The position numbers were made by a program, and so were the translations under genes. The notes beneath the pieces are model-generated. The model did not search any database. It was given only the letters and a program-made list of their open reading frames with translations, and had not been told where the DNA came from. Below, piece after piece: positions 48,127-55,898 of a DNA stretch of 64,000 nucleotides (position 1 is the stretch's first letter; every line of letters begins with the position of its first letter). Source of the DNA: Xylanibacter ruminicola (GTDB lineage: Bacteria; Bacteroidota; Bacteroidia; Bacteroidales; Bacteroidaceae); assembly GCF_900142525.1 (NCBI RefSeq), contig NZ_FRBD01000004.1:124001-188000 (forward strand), read 5' to 3'.

Positions 48127-48921
48127 ATGAAAAAACTATTTTTATCAATGGCAATGATTACTTGTGTGGCAACATCGTTTGCACAAAAGAAACTGGTTCT
48201 CTATTTTTCAGAGAATGGTACAACCAAGACCGTAGCAGAAGAAATTCAGAAGCAGGTAGGTGCTGACATCGAGGCTGTGGAGGCTATTGAGGCCTATACA
48301 GGCGATTTTCAGGCTACTGTTCAGCGTGGAAATAAGGAGCGCGAGAGCGGCCAGTGGCCTGCTATCAAGCCCCTCAAGAAGAAGATTGCAGACTATGATG
48401 TGATTTTCTTAGGATACCCCATCTGGTATGGCACATATGCCAACCCGATGGTTACTCTCATAAAAGAGCAGGATTTTGCAGGAAAGACCATCGTGCCTTT
48501 CTGCACTTTCGGAAGCGGTGGTCTGAATACATCGTCTGCCGACCTGAAGAAGGCCCTGCCCAAAGCAAAAATCGAGAAGGGGTACGGCATACGTACAGCC
48601 AGGGTGGCTAAGGCTGCTAAGGAGCTGAACCGCTTCTTGATAGAGAATGGATATAAGAAAGGTAGCGTAGAGAAGTTGGCCGATTACTCAGAACAGAAGC
48701 CTGTAACTGCTGCTGAGAAGGCGCTGTTTGATGAGGCTTGCTCAAGCTACCAGTTCCCCTTAGGCACCCCCGAGACGGTGGGTAAGCGCGCGACTGCCGA
48801 CGGCACTGACTATAAGTTCAGCGTGAAGAGTCGCGGCATGGACGGCAAAGAGGCAACCTCGACTATCTACGTGACGGTAGAGAAGGGCGCCAAAGCCGAA
48901 TTTACTGAAGTTGTAAGATAA
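48127..48921 (+). CDS. Exported flavodoxin-like protein
   Basis: A 264-residue protein with a Sec signal peptide (1-19, cleavage near SFAQ) followed by a flavodoxin fold (about 21-175): the FMN phosphate loop FSENGTTKTVAEEI, YPIWYGTYANPM and TFGSGGLNTSS, the latter two lining the isoalloxazine ring. About 85 further residues at the C-terminus (from about 180) form a small extra domain of unknown function. Flavodoxins are normally cytosolic electron carriers; an exported one must receive FMN and electrons outside the cytoplasm. It is followed 5 bp later by a DEAD-box helicase gene, probably in one transcript. Confidence 0.85.
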   Translation: MKKLFLSMAMITCVATSFAQKKLVLYFSENGTTKTVAEEIQKQVGADIEAVEAIEAYTGDFQATVQRGNKERESGQWPAIKPLKKKIADYDVIFLGYPIWYGTYANPMVTLIKEQDFAGKTIVPFCTFGSGGLNTSSADLKKALPKAKIEKGYGIRTARVAKAAKELNRFLIENGYKKGSVEKLADYSEQKPVTAAEKALFDEACSSYQFPLGTPETVGKRATADGTDYKFSVKSRGMDGKEATSTIYVTVEKGAKAEFTEVVR

Positions 48922-48926
48922 AATTA

Positions 48927-50714
48927 ATGAAGACATTCGAAGAATTAGGTGTTTGTGAATCGATACGCAAGGCTATCGATGAGTTAGGTTTTGTACATCC
49001 CATGCCAGTTCAGGAGGCGGTGATTCCGTATCTGCTGGCTAACGAAAATGATGTGATAGCCCTGGCCCAGACGGGTACAGGAAAAACAGCCGCATTCGGC
49101 ATACCCCTGCTGGAGCGCATAGATACATCGCGCCGCGAGACCCAGGCGTTGGTGCTATCGCCAACACGTGAGCTCTGCTTGCAGATTGCCGACGACCTGC
49201 GCGACTTTGCCAAATATATGGATGGTGTGCATGTAGAGGCTGTTTATGGTGGTGCTGCGATAGAACCACAGATGAGAGCCCTGAAGAAGGGCGTAGAGAT
49301 TATTGTGGCCACTCCAGGACGACTGGTAGACTTGATGCATCGTGGCTATGCCAAACTGGAGCAGGTAACGAATATCGTGCTCGACGAGGCCGACGAGATG
49401 CTGAACATGGGCTTCTCGGATAGCATCAACGAGATATTCGAATCGCTATCAGAGGATCATCACACGCTGATGTTCTCGGCCACCATGAGCAAAGAGGTGG
49501 AGCGTGTGGCAAAGAAATACCTGCACGACTACAAGGAGATAGTGGTGGGTAGCCGCAACGAGGGCGCTGAGAGCGTAAACCACATCTATTATATGGTGAA
49601 CGCCAAGGATAAGTATCTGGCGCTGAAACGTATCGTTGACTACTATCCACGCATTTTTGCCATCATCTTCTGTCGCACCAAGGTAGAGACGCAGGAGGTG
49701 GCTGACAAGCTGATAAAGGATGGCTATAATGCCGAATCGCTGCATGGCGACCTGAGTCAGCAACAACGCGACCTGACGATGCAGAAGTTCCGTAACCACC
49801 TGACACAGTTGCTGGTGGCAACAGATGTGGCTGCACGAGGACTGGATGTAGACGATCTGACACACGTCATCAACTTCGGATTGCCTGATGATATCGAGAG
49901 CTATACCCATCGCTCTGGTCGTACAGGACGAGCAGGAAAGAAGGGTACATCAATCTCTATTGTACATAGTCGCGAGAAGTTCAAAATCCGCAATATCGAG
50001 AAGATTATCTGTAAGGAGTTTGTAAAGGCAGAGATTCCATCGGCTGAGGAAATCTGCAAGAAGCAGCTCTACAAGGTGATGGACCAAATAGTGAAGACGG
50101 ATGTGGACGATGAGGAGATTGCTCCATTCATGCAGGATATCAATCGCTACTTTGAGTATATCGACAAAGAGGAGCTGATCAAGAAGATTGTATCGCTTGA
50201 GTTTGGAAAGTTCCTGGCTTACTATGCCGAGGCTCCTGAGATTGAGGCAGTTGTGCCCGACAAGAAGGAGAAGAGGCCCCAGAGCGACAAGCAGAAGCTG
50301 CAGAATAAGGCCCAGAAGGGCTATCGCCGATTATTTATCAATCTTGGTAAGCGCGATGGTTTCTACCCTGGCGAGCTGATGCAGACACTGAATCGCTTTG
50401 TTGGCGGACGTCAGGAAGTAGGTCACATCGACCTGCTGGACTCTATCTCATATTTCGAAGTGCCTGAGAAGGATGCCAAGAAGGTGATGATTCAGCTGAC
50501 AGGTATCAGGCATAAGGGTAAAACGGTGCGTTGTAACGATGCTGACGAAGGCGGGAAGGCACCTGAAGGCAAGAAGCAGTCAAAGCAGCGCCGCCCTAAG
50601 AAGGATAACTGGCGCGAGTTGATGAATAAGGTTCCAAGAGACCTGAAAGGTTCTGAGCCCGACTTCAGCGAAGAGGGTTGGGCTATGCGCAAACCTCGTA
50701 AAAAGAAGAAATAG
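48927..50714 (+). CDS. DEAD-box RNA helicase (DbpA/CsdA-like)
   Basis: A 595-residue RNA helicase. Motifs in order are the Q-motif (VHPMPVQEAVIP), motif I AQTGTGKTAAF, motif Ia PTRELCLQ, motif II DEADEML, motif III SAT, motif V ATDVAARGLDVDDL and motif VI HRSGRTGRAG. The C-terminal region (about 465-545, YRRLFINLGKRDGFYPGEL to GKTVRC) is a DbpA-type RNA-binding domain, and a Lys/Arg-rich tail follows. It unwinds short RNA duplexes in ribosome assembly or mRNA decay, often in the cold. It is downstream of the exported flavodoxin gene and closed by a bidirectional terminator. Confidence 0.93.
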   Translation: MKTFEELGVCESIRKAIDELGFVHPMPVQEAVIPYLLANENDVIALAQTGTGKTAAFGIPLLERIDTSRRETQALVLSPTRELCLQIADDLRDFAKYMDGVHVEAVYGGAAIEPQMRALKKGVEIIVATPGRLVDLMHRGYAKLEQVTNIVLDEADEMLNMGFSDSINEIFESLSEDHHTLMFSATMSKEVERVAKKYLHDYKEIVVGSRNEGAESVNHIYYMVNAKDKYLALKRIVDYYPRIFAIIFCRTKVETQEVADKLIKDGYNAESLHGDLSQQQRDLTMQKFRNHLTQLLVATDVAARGLDVDDLTHVINFGLPDDIESYTHRSGRTGRAGKKGTSISIVHSREKFKIRNIEKIICKEFVKAEIPSAEEICKKQLYKVMDQIVKTDVDDEEIAPFMQDINRYFEYIDKEELIKKIVSLEFGKFLAYYAEAPEIEAVVPDKKEKRPQSDKQKLQNKAQKGYRRLFINLGKRDGFYPGELMQTLNRFVGGRQEVGHIDLLDSISYFEVPEKDAKKVMIQLTGIRHKGKTVRCNDADEGGKAPEGKKQSKQRRPKKDNWRELMNKVPRDLKGSEPDFSEEGWAMRKPRKKKK

Positions 50715-50721
50715 AAAAGAA

Positions 50722-50752
50722 AAAGCCTCGCGATTTGCGAGGCTTTACTTTT
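50722..50752 (+). terminator. Bidirectional terminator between helicase and S46 peptidase genes
   Basis: Stem aaagcctcgc / gcgaggcttt, 5-nt loop and T runs on both sides; it serves the two convergent operons. Confidence 0.88.
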
Positions 50753-52876
50753 TTATTTTGCGTTAATCTCTTTAATCAGACGATCGGCTTTACCCCAAGT
50801 CTCCATCATATAGAGTACGTAGCGGATGTCGACGCCGATACAACGAGCCAGCTGCTTGTCGAAGAAGATATCTGAACTCAGGCTATCCCAGTTGCCATCG
50901 AAGGCCAGACCAATCAGCTCGCCCTTACCGTTGAACATAGGTGATCCAGAGTTACCACCAGTAATATCGTTGTTCGACAGGAAGCAGAGGTGCATCTTGC
51001 CTGTGGTCTTATCGGTATACTTACCAAAGTCCTTCTTAGAGAGCAGCTCCTTCATGATAGGCTCAGCCTCATAGTCGATAACACCCTTCTCGCCCTGCTC
51101 CATCTTCTCAACGATGCTCTCAGCTGTTGTATAGTAACCTGAAGGCTTGCCAGCCAGCAGATACTCGCCTACCTGACCGTAGCTGAGACGCATAGTGAAG
51201 TTGGCATCGCTATAGTTAGGCATATCCTCTTCCATACGCAGCTTGGCAGCACAGAGGTAACGCTCCTGAACAGCTATAGAATCATAAACCTCAGTAGCTT
51301 CACCTATGATAGTATACAAGACATTTTGCAGACTTTCACCAAAGGCCACACCAGGATCCTTCTGGAAGCTCTTCTTGTTGATATAGATCTTCTTTCCGTT
51401 CTTCATCAGCTTAGACTTCTTGAACAGATAGTCAATATACTTCTGATAGTCACCTCCAAAGTCACGGTCAACTACCTGATAGAAATCGGGCAGATATTTC
51501 TCCTCAACCTGTTTGCGATAGAACTTCATCGCTGCAGCCTGAACCTCCTTGTCAGTAGCCTCGTCCCACTCATTGCTGTTATCTTCGAACTCGATATACT
51601 GGCTCTTTGGCTTATCCTTATCACCCTTCACTACAGAACCATTATGAGCACGATAAGCACGACGTGTCAACTCGTCAGCACTACGCCCGCCAAAGGTCTC
51701 AGTGAAGTAAGTCAACGCTCTAACAGCCTTGAACTGCTTGGCATACAAACGCTCCAAAAGATCAAAATCGAGTTTGTCTTTCAGGAATCCTGTTGAATCC
51801 TGCCACTGGCGAATCTTCTGCTCAAACTGAGCTTTCTGCTGGATAAGACCGATAGAATCGATACACTTGTTCATACCGATAGAGTTCTTCCAGTAGTTAG
51901 AGCTCTGAGCGTATTTAGAATCGTACTTGATACGTACGGCCTCATCAGCACGCATGTGGCGAATCATCACATTCTGCTTTACCTCGCGAGTCTTGTACAT
52001 AGGCTCATTCTGAGCATCACGACGCTCGCGGATACCATAGCTTGACAGATAGCGATTGGTAGAACCAGGATATCCGATGGTCATTGAGAACGAACCTGGC
52101 ACATAGCCCTGAAGCGATACAGGTGCCCACTTTTTGGGGTGATAAGGCACGTTGTCCTTAGAGTACTTGGCTGGAGCACCAGTCTTGGGGTCGACATAGA
52201 TACGGAATACAGAGAAGTCACAAGTCTGGCGAGGCCACATCCAGTTGTCAGTCTCGCCACCGAACTTACCCATAGACTTAGGTAAGGCAAATACCAAACG
52301 GACATCCTTGTAGTCGCGATAGGTGGTCATGTAATACTGGTTACCCTCATAGAAAGGCTTAATCTCAACGCGGAGTGTAGAGTCCTGCTTACGAATCTCC
52401 TTGCTCATAGCGTTCTCTACAGAATCAACGAAATGAGAGCGCTTGCCCTGTGCCAAATTATTCAGACCTAATGAGTCGAGATAAGAGGTTACATCTTTCT
52501 GCTCAATCATAAAGCTAACAAAAAGGCGCTCGTTTGGCAATTCCTCTTCATAAGAATTAGCAACAAATCCATTCAGCATATAGTCATGCTCAACAGTAGA
52601 GTGACTACGGATGGCCTCAAAACCACAGTGGTGGTTGGTAAACACCAGTCCATCAGGCGAAACAACAACACCTGAGCAATAGCCGCCAAAGTTAACTACG
52701 CAGTTCTTTACAGCATCGTCGCCATAATAGAGTGCTCCATAAGGCAGCTGATAATTCTCCTGCTTCATGGTTTCATAAACCGCATTTGGCAGGTTGTACA
52801 ATGTCCACATACCCTCATCGGCCTTAGCTGATGTAAGGGCACATGCGGCAAGTAAAGTAATAAAAAGTTTTTTCAT
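50753..52876 (-). CDS. S46 dipeptidyl-peptidase (DPP7-like)
   Basis: A 707-residue exported serine peptidase (signal peptide 1-19). It has the chymotrypsin-like double barrel with a helical insert typical of S46: the catalytic His in TNHHCG (82-83), the Asp in the GKFGGETDNWMWPRQTCDF region and the Ser in ITGGNSGSP. Eighteen residues after that Ser is Gly (AFDGNW); DPP11 has Arg at this position and prefers Asp/Glu, so the Gly points to DPP7-type preference for hydrophobic P1 residues. It releases dipeptides from oligopeptides in the periplasm. Third gene of an operon behind SpmAB and the flippase. Confidence 0.93.
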   Translation of the reverse strand: MKKLFITLLAACALTSAKADEGMWTLYNLPNAVYETMKQENYQLPYGALYYGDDAVKNCVVNFGGYCSGVVVSPDGLVFTNHHCGFEAIRSHSTVEHDYMLNGFVANSYEEELPNERLFVSFMIEQKDVTSYLDSLGLNNLAQGKRSHFVDSVENAMSKEIRKQDSTLRVEIKPFYEGNQYYMTTYRDYKDVRLVFALPKSMGKFGGETDNWMWPRQTCDFSVFRIYVDPKTGAPAKYSKDNVPYHPKKWAPVSLQGYVPGSFSMTIGYPGSTNRYLSSYGIRERRDAQNEPMYKTREVKQNVMIRHMRADEAVRIKYDSKYAQSSNYWKNSIGMNKCIDSIGLIQQKAQFEQKIRQWQDSTGFLKDKLDFDLLERLYAKQFKAVRALTYFTETFGGRSADELTRRAYRAHNGSVVKGDKDKPKSQYIEFEDNSNEWDEATDKEVQAAAMKFYRKQVEEKYLPDFYQVVDRDFGGDYQKYIDYLFKKSKLMKNGKKIYINKKSFQKDPGVAFGESLQNVLYTIIGEATEVYDSIAVQERYLCAAKLRMEEDMPNYSDANFTMRLSYGQVGEYLLAGKPSGYYTTAESIVEKMEQGEKGVIDYEAEPIMKELLSKKDFGKYTDKTTGKMHLCFLSNNDITGGNSGSPMFNGKGELIGLAFDGNWDSLSSDIFFDKQLARCIGVDIRYVLYMMETWGKADRLIKEINAK

Positions 52877-52884
52877 AATCTTAT

Positions 52885-54342
52885 CTAGTTTTTCTTAAAT
52901 TTCTTTCCAATAACTGGCAAGCTGCTCAATGGCATATCGCACTTGATGATTCTGTAAACGAAGCCACAGATCAGGAAGTTGTTGATAAGGAACAATGCCC
53001 ACTCAGGCCAATCGGTTTTAATGGCAAACCACTTCATCATGCCGAAGAGAGTCATAGAGGCGATAAAATAGTATACGATATCCCTTATAGGATATGGGAT
53101 AGGATTCTTTTTCTGTCCAACGACGTAGCTCAGCACCATAGCTGTGCCATAGCCGGCAAGACCTCCCCAAGCACAAGCCCAATAACCCATCTTAGGGATG
53201 AAGATGATGTTTACAGCCAGAAGTACGATACAGCCAGCCAGCGAGAACCAAGCACCATAGATGGTCTTGTCGATGAGCTTATACCAGAACGACAGATTGA
53301 AATAGATGCCCATAAAAATTTCAGCCATCATCACAATAGGTACTACACCAAGGCCTTCGCGATAGTCGGCACCAATGATAAGTTTTAATACAGGCATCCA
53401 ACCCATCACACAGAGGAAGGCCAGAAGCGTAAAGATAATAAAGTACTTCATGGCCGAAGCATAATACTGTGTCTTATCAGAATCCTTGCTCTTTGCAAAC
53501 ACGATGGGCTCGTAAGCATAGCGGAAAGCCTGGGTAATCATAGCCATAATCATCGCTATCTTTACACACGAGCCATAGATACCCAACTGTACATTGGCAT
53601 CGGCCTCGTCAGGATAAACCAATGGGAAGATAATCTTATCAGCCACCTGGTTCAGAATACCAGCAATACCCAGAATCAAAATGGGCCATGAATAACCCAG
53701 CATCTCACTCAGCAACTTCCCATCGAACTTCCACTTGATGCGGAACAAATCAGGCAGGAAGAAGAAGGTGATGAGACCCGTACACAACAGGTTGATAAAG
53801 AATACATAGAATACTGATGTCTTACCCAACAATACAAAGTAGATAACGTTCAAGGCGATATTTATCACGATGAACAGCATCTTGAGCGATGCAAAGCGGA
53901 TGGGACGTTTTTGGTATCGCAGGTAGCTGAAAGGTAGGGCCTGAATGGCATCGAGTGCCACAACCACAGCCATCATCAACAGATAGTCTGGATGCTCGGT
54001 ATAGCCCAAAGCATGACTGATAGGACTGATAAAGCCGAATATCAACAGCAGGAAAACTGCTGTGAGCGAACCAACGGTAGCAAAGGCTGTTGAAAAAACG
54101 GTATCTGATTTATACTTCTCGTCGTTGGCAAAACGAAACAACGTTGTCTCCATGCCGAATGTCAGTATCACCAAAATCAGAGCAGTATAGGCATACACAT
54201 TGGTGCTAATGCCATAGTCGCCAGAATCTTTGGGCATATAGTGGGTATACAGCGGTACCAGCAGATAGTTCAAAAATCTGCCAACGATACTCGAAAGGCC
54301 ATAGATAGCCGTGTCTTTTGCTAATGATTTCAGATTTGCCAT
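52885..54342 (-). CDS. Wzx-like polysaccharide flippase (MOP superfamily)
   Basis: A 485-residue inner-membrane protein with 12-14 hydrophobic helices and a typical polysaccharide-synthase N-terminus (LAKDTAIYGLSSIVGRFLNYLLVPLYT). This family moves lipid-linked sugar units for O-antigen, capsule or exopolysaccharide across the membrane. It is not surrounded by glycosyltransferases; it lies 3 bp after the SpmAB gene and 8 bp before the S46 peptidase gene, so its exact cargo is open. Confidence 0.88.
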   Translation of the reverse strand: MANLKSLAKDTAIYGLSSIVGRFLNYLLVPLYTHYMPKDSGDYGISTNVYAYTALILVILTFGMETTLFRFANDEKYKSDTVFSTAFATVGSLTAVFLLLIFGFISPISHALGYTEHPDYLLMMAVVVALDAIQALPFSYLRYQKRPIRFASLKMLFIVINIALNVIYFVLLGKTSVFYVFFINLLCTGLITFFFLPDLFRIKWKFDGKLLSEMLGYSWPILILGIAGILNQVADKIIFPLVYPDEADANVQLGIYGSCVKIAMIMAMITQAFRYAYEPIVFAKSKDSDKTQYYASAMKYFIIFTLLAFLCVMGWMPVLKLIIGADYREGLGVVPIVMMAEIFMGIYFNLSFWYKLIDKTIYGAWFSLAGCIVLLAVNIIFIPKMGYWACAWGGLAGYGTAMVLSYVVGQKKNPIPYPIRDIVYYFIASMTLFGMMKWFAIKTDWPEWALFLINNFLICGFVYRIIKCDMPLSSLPVIGKKFKKN

Positions 54343-54345
54343 AGT

Positions 54346-55578
54346 TTATCCAAAGAATAAGTATGCTATTGCGATAGCTGCAATGATACCTGCCAAGTCG
54401 GCAAGCAGTCCGCAAGCCACAGCGTGACGAGTCTTCACGATGCCCACGCTACCAAAATAAACTGCTAATATATAAAAGGTGGTATCAGTAGAGCCCTGGA
54501 AAATACAACTCAGTCGACCTACGAATGAGTCAGCGCCATAGGTGGTCATCGCATCCACCATCATGCCTCGTGCACCACTTCCTGATAGCGGTTTCATTAG
54601 CGCTGTAGGTAGAGCACCTACAAAATCGGTATTGCCGCCACAAGCCTCAACACCGTATTTGATGCCATCAATCAGCATATCCATAGCTCCTGAAGCACGG
54701 AATACGCCAATGCCAACAAGTATAGCTACCAGATATGGGATGATGCGAACGGCTGTAGTGAATCCCTCTTTGGCACCCTCAATAAAGGCATCATACACGT
54801 TTATCTTCTTGCGCACTCCAGCCAGAATAAAGGCTATGATTATCAGCATCAGCATAATGTTAGCTGCGCTAGTACTTACCTTGTTCATCAGTATAGAATC
54901 CATCTGTCCGAATCCCCAGATAACTGCAGCCACTACCAATGCTGCTCCACCAAGAGTAAGCAGGATGGTGCGATTAAACAGATTGATTTTCTGGAAGATA
55001 CTTGTGATGGTAATACCTGCAATGGTCGAGAAGAAAGTGGCCAACAAGATAGGGATAAAGATATCCGTAGGCTGTGCAGCTCCCATCTGAGCGCGATACA
55101 CTAATATAGAAATAGGTATTAGCGTGAGTCCGCTGGTATTCAGCACCAAGAACATAATCATTGGATTGGAGGCCGTATCCTTTTTCTGGTTCAGCTCCTG
55201 CAGTTGCTCCATAGCCTTCAGTCCTAATGGGGTTGCAGCATTATCAAGCCCCAACATGTTGGCTGCTATGTTCATAAATATCGAACCTGTAACAGGATGC
55301 CCCTTGGGAATGTCAGGAAACAGTTTGGTAAAGATAGGACTAAGTGCTTTGGCCAACACATTTACCACACCGCCCTTTTCACCTATCTTCATGATGCCAA
55401 GCCATAGAGACAGAACACCAGTTAATCCCAATGATATTTCAAAGGCAGTTTTAGATGATGAGAATGTAGAATCCATCATAGCTGGGAATACATCGAAGTC
55501 GCCCCAGAATATCAATTTTACCAAAGCTATAACGAAAGCTATGATAAAAAATCCTACCCAAATCCAATTTAGTACCAT
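54346..55578 (-). CDS. SpmA-SpmB fusion (nucleoside-recognition-domain membrane protein)
   Basis: A 410-residue membrane protein that joins two Gate/nucleoside-recognition domains, equivalent to spore maturation proteins A and B. The N-terminal half contains NIAANMLGLDNAATPLGLKAME and NTSGLTLIP (SpmA); the C-terminal half contains GVFRASGAMDMLIDG, PLSGSGARGMMVDAM and GSTDTTFYILAVYFG (SpmB). In sporulating Firmicutes they aid core dehydration, but the fused form is widespread in non-sporulating Bacteroidetes with unknown role. Start ATG 55578; a TTG four codons upstream falls in the -7 box. First gene of an operon with the flippase and S46 peptidase. Confidence 0.92.
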   Translation of the reverse strand: MVLNWIWVGFFIIAFVIALVKLIFWGDFDVFPAMMDSTFSSSKTAFEISLGLTGVLSLWLGIMKIGEKGGVVNVLAKALSPIFTKLFPDIPKGHPVTGSIFMNIAANMLGLDNAATPLGLKAMEQLQELNQKKDTASNPMIMFLVLNTSGLTLIPISILVYRAQMGAAQPTDIFIPILLATFFSTIAGITITSIFQKINLFNRTILLTLGGAALVVAAVIWGFGQMDSILMNKVSTSAANIMLMLIIIAFILAGVRKKINVYDAFIEGAKEGFTTAVRIIPYLVAILVGIGVFRASGAMDMLIDGIKYGVEACGGNTDFVGALPTALMKPLSGSGARGMMVDAMTTYGADSFVGRLSCIFQGSTDTTFYILAVYFGSVGIVKTRHAVACGLLADLAGIIAAIAIAYLFFG

Positions 55579-55587
55579 ATCAGCGTG

Positions 55588-55618
55588 CAAAGTTACATCA
55601 TTTTTCTGATATAAACAA
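55588..55618 (-). promoter_or_regulatory. Promoter of the SpmAB operon
   Basis: Minus-strand -33 TTG (55616-55618), 20-nt spacer and -7 TAACTTTG (55588-55595). Only 9 bp separate the box from the ATG, so the transcript would be almost leaderless. The remaining gap to 55826 holds no gene; a small hairpin (agcgttta..tagacgct, near 55646) is present. Confidence 0.55.
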
Positions 55619-55826
55619 GCAATTAAGGCAATAATAAAAAAAGTAAGCGTTTACTCACGTAGACGCTCACTCCCTTAATTTAGCTCGTTTAAGTATTTGA
55701 TGCAAAGTATTTGGTAAAAAACCAAATCACTCATTTTCACGTTGCAAAAATACGAAAAATAGTTTGCCATTAACGAATATTACTGTTAATAATCCTTAAT
55801 TGCGCGATTTTTATCCCAAACAAGAA

Positions 55827-55850
55827 GGACATCTGCTCCCGCAGATGCCC
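55827..55850 (-). terminator. Terminator of the first LruC lipoprotein gene
   Basis: Stem ggacatctgc / gcagatgccc (10 bp, one wobble) with a 4-nt loop, 49 bp past the stop on the minus strand; the T tail is weak. Confidence 0.6.
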
Positions 55851-55898
55851 TCCCCAACAATTTATTAAAGTCTTATTTTGAATTTGAAGTTTAAATTT

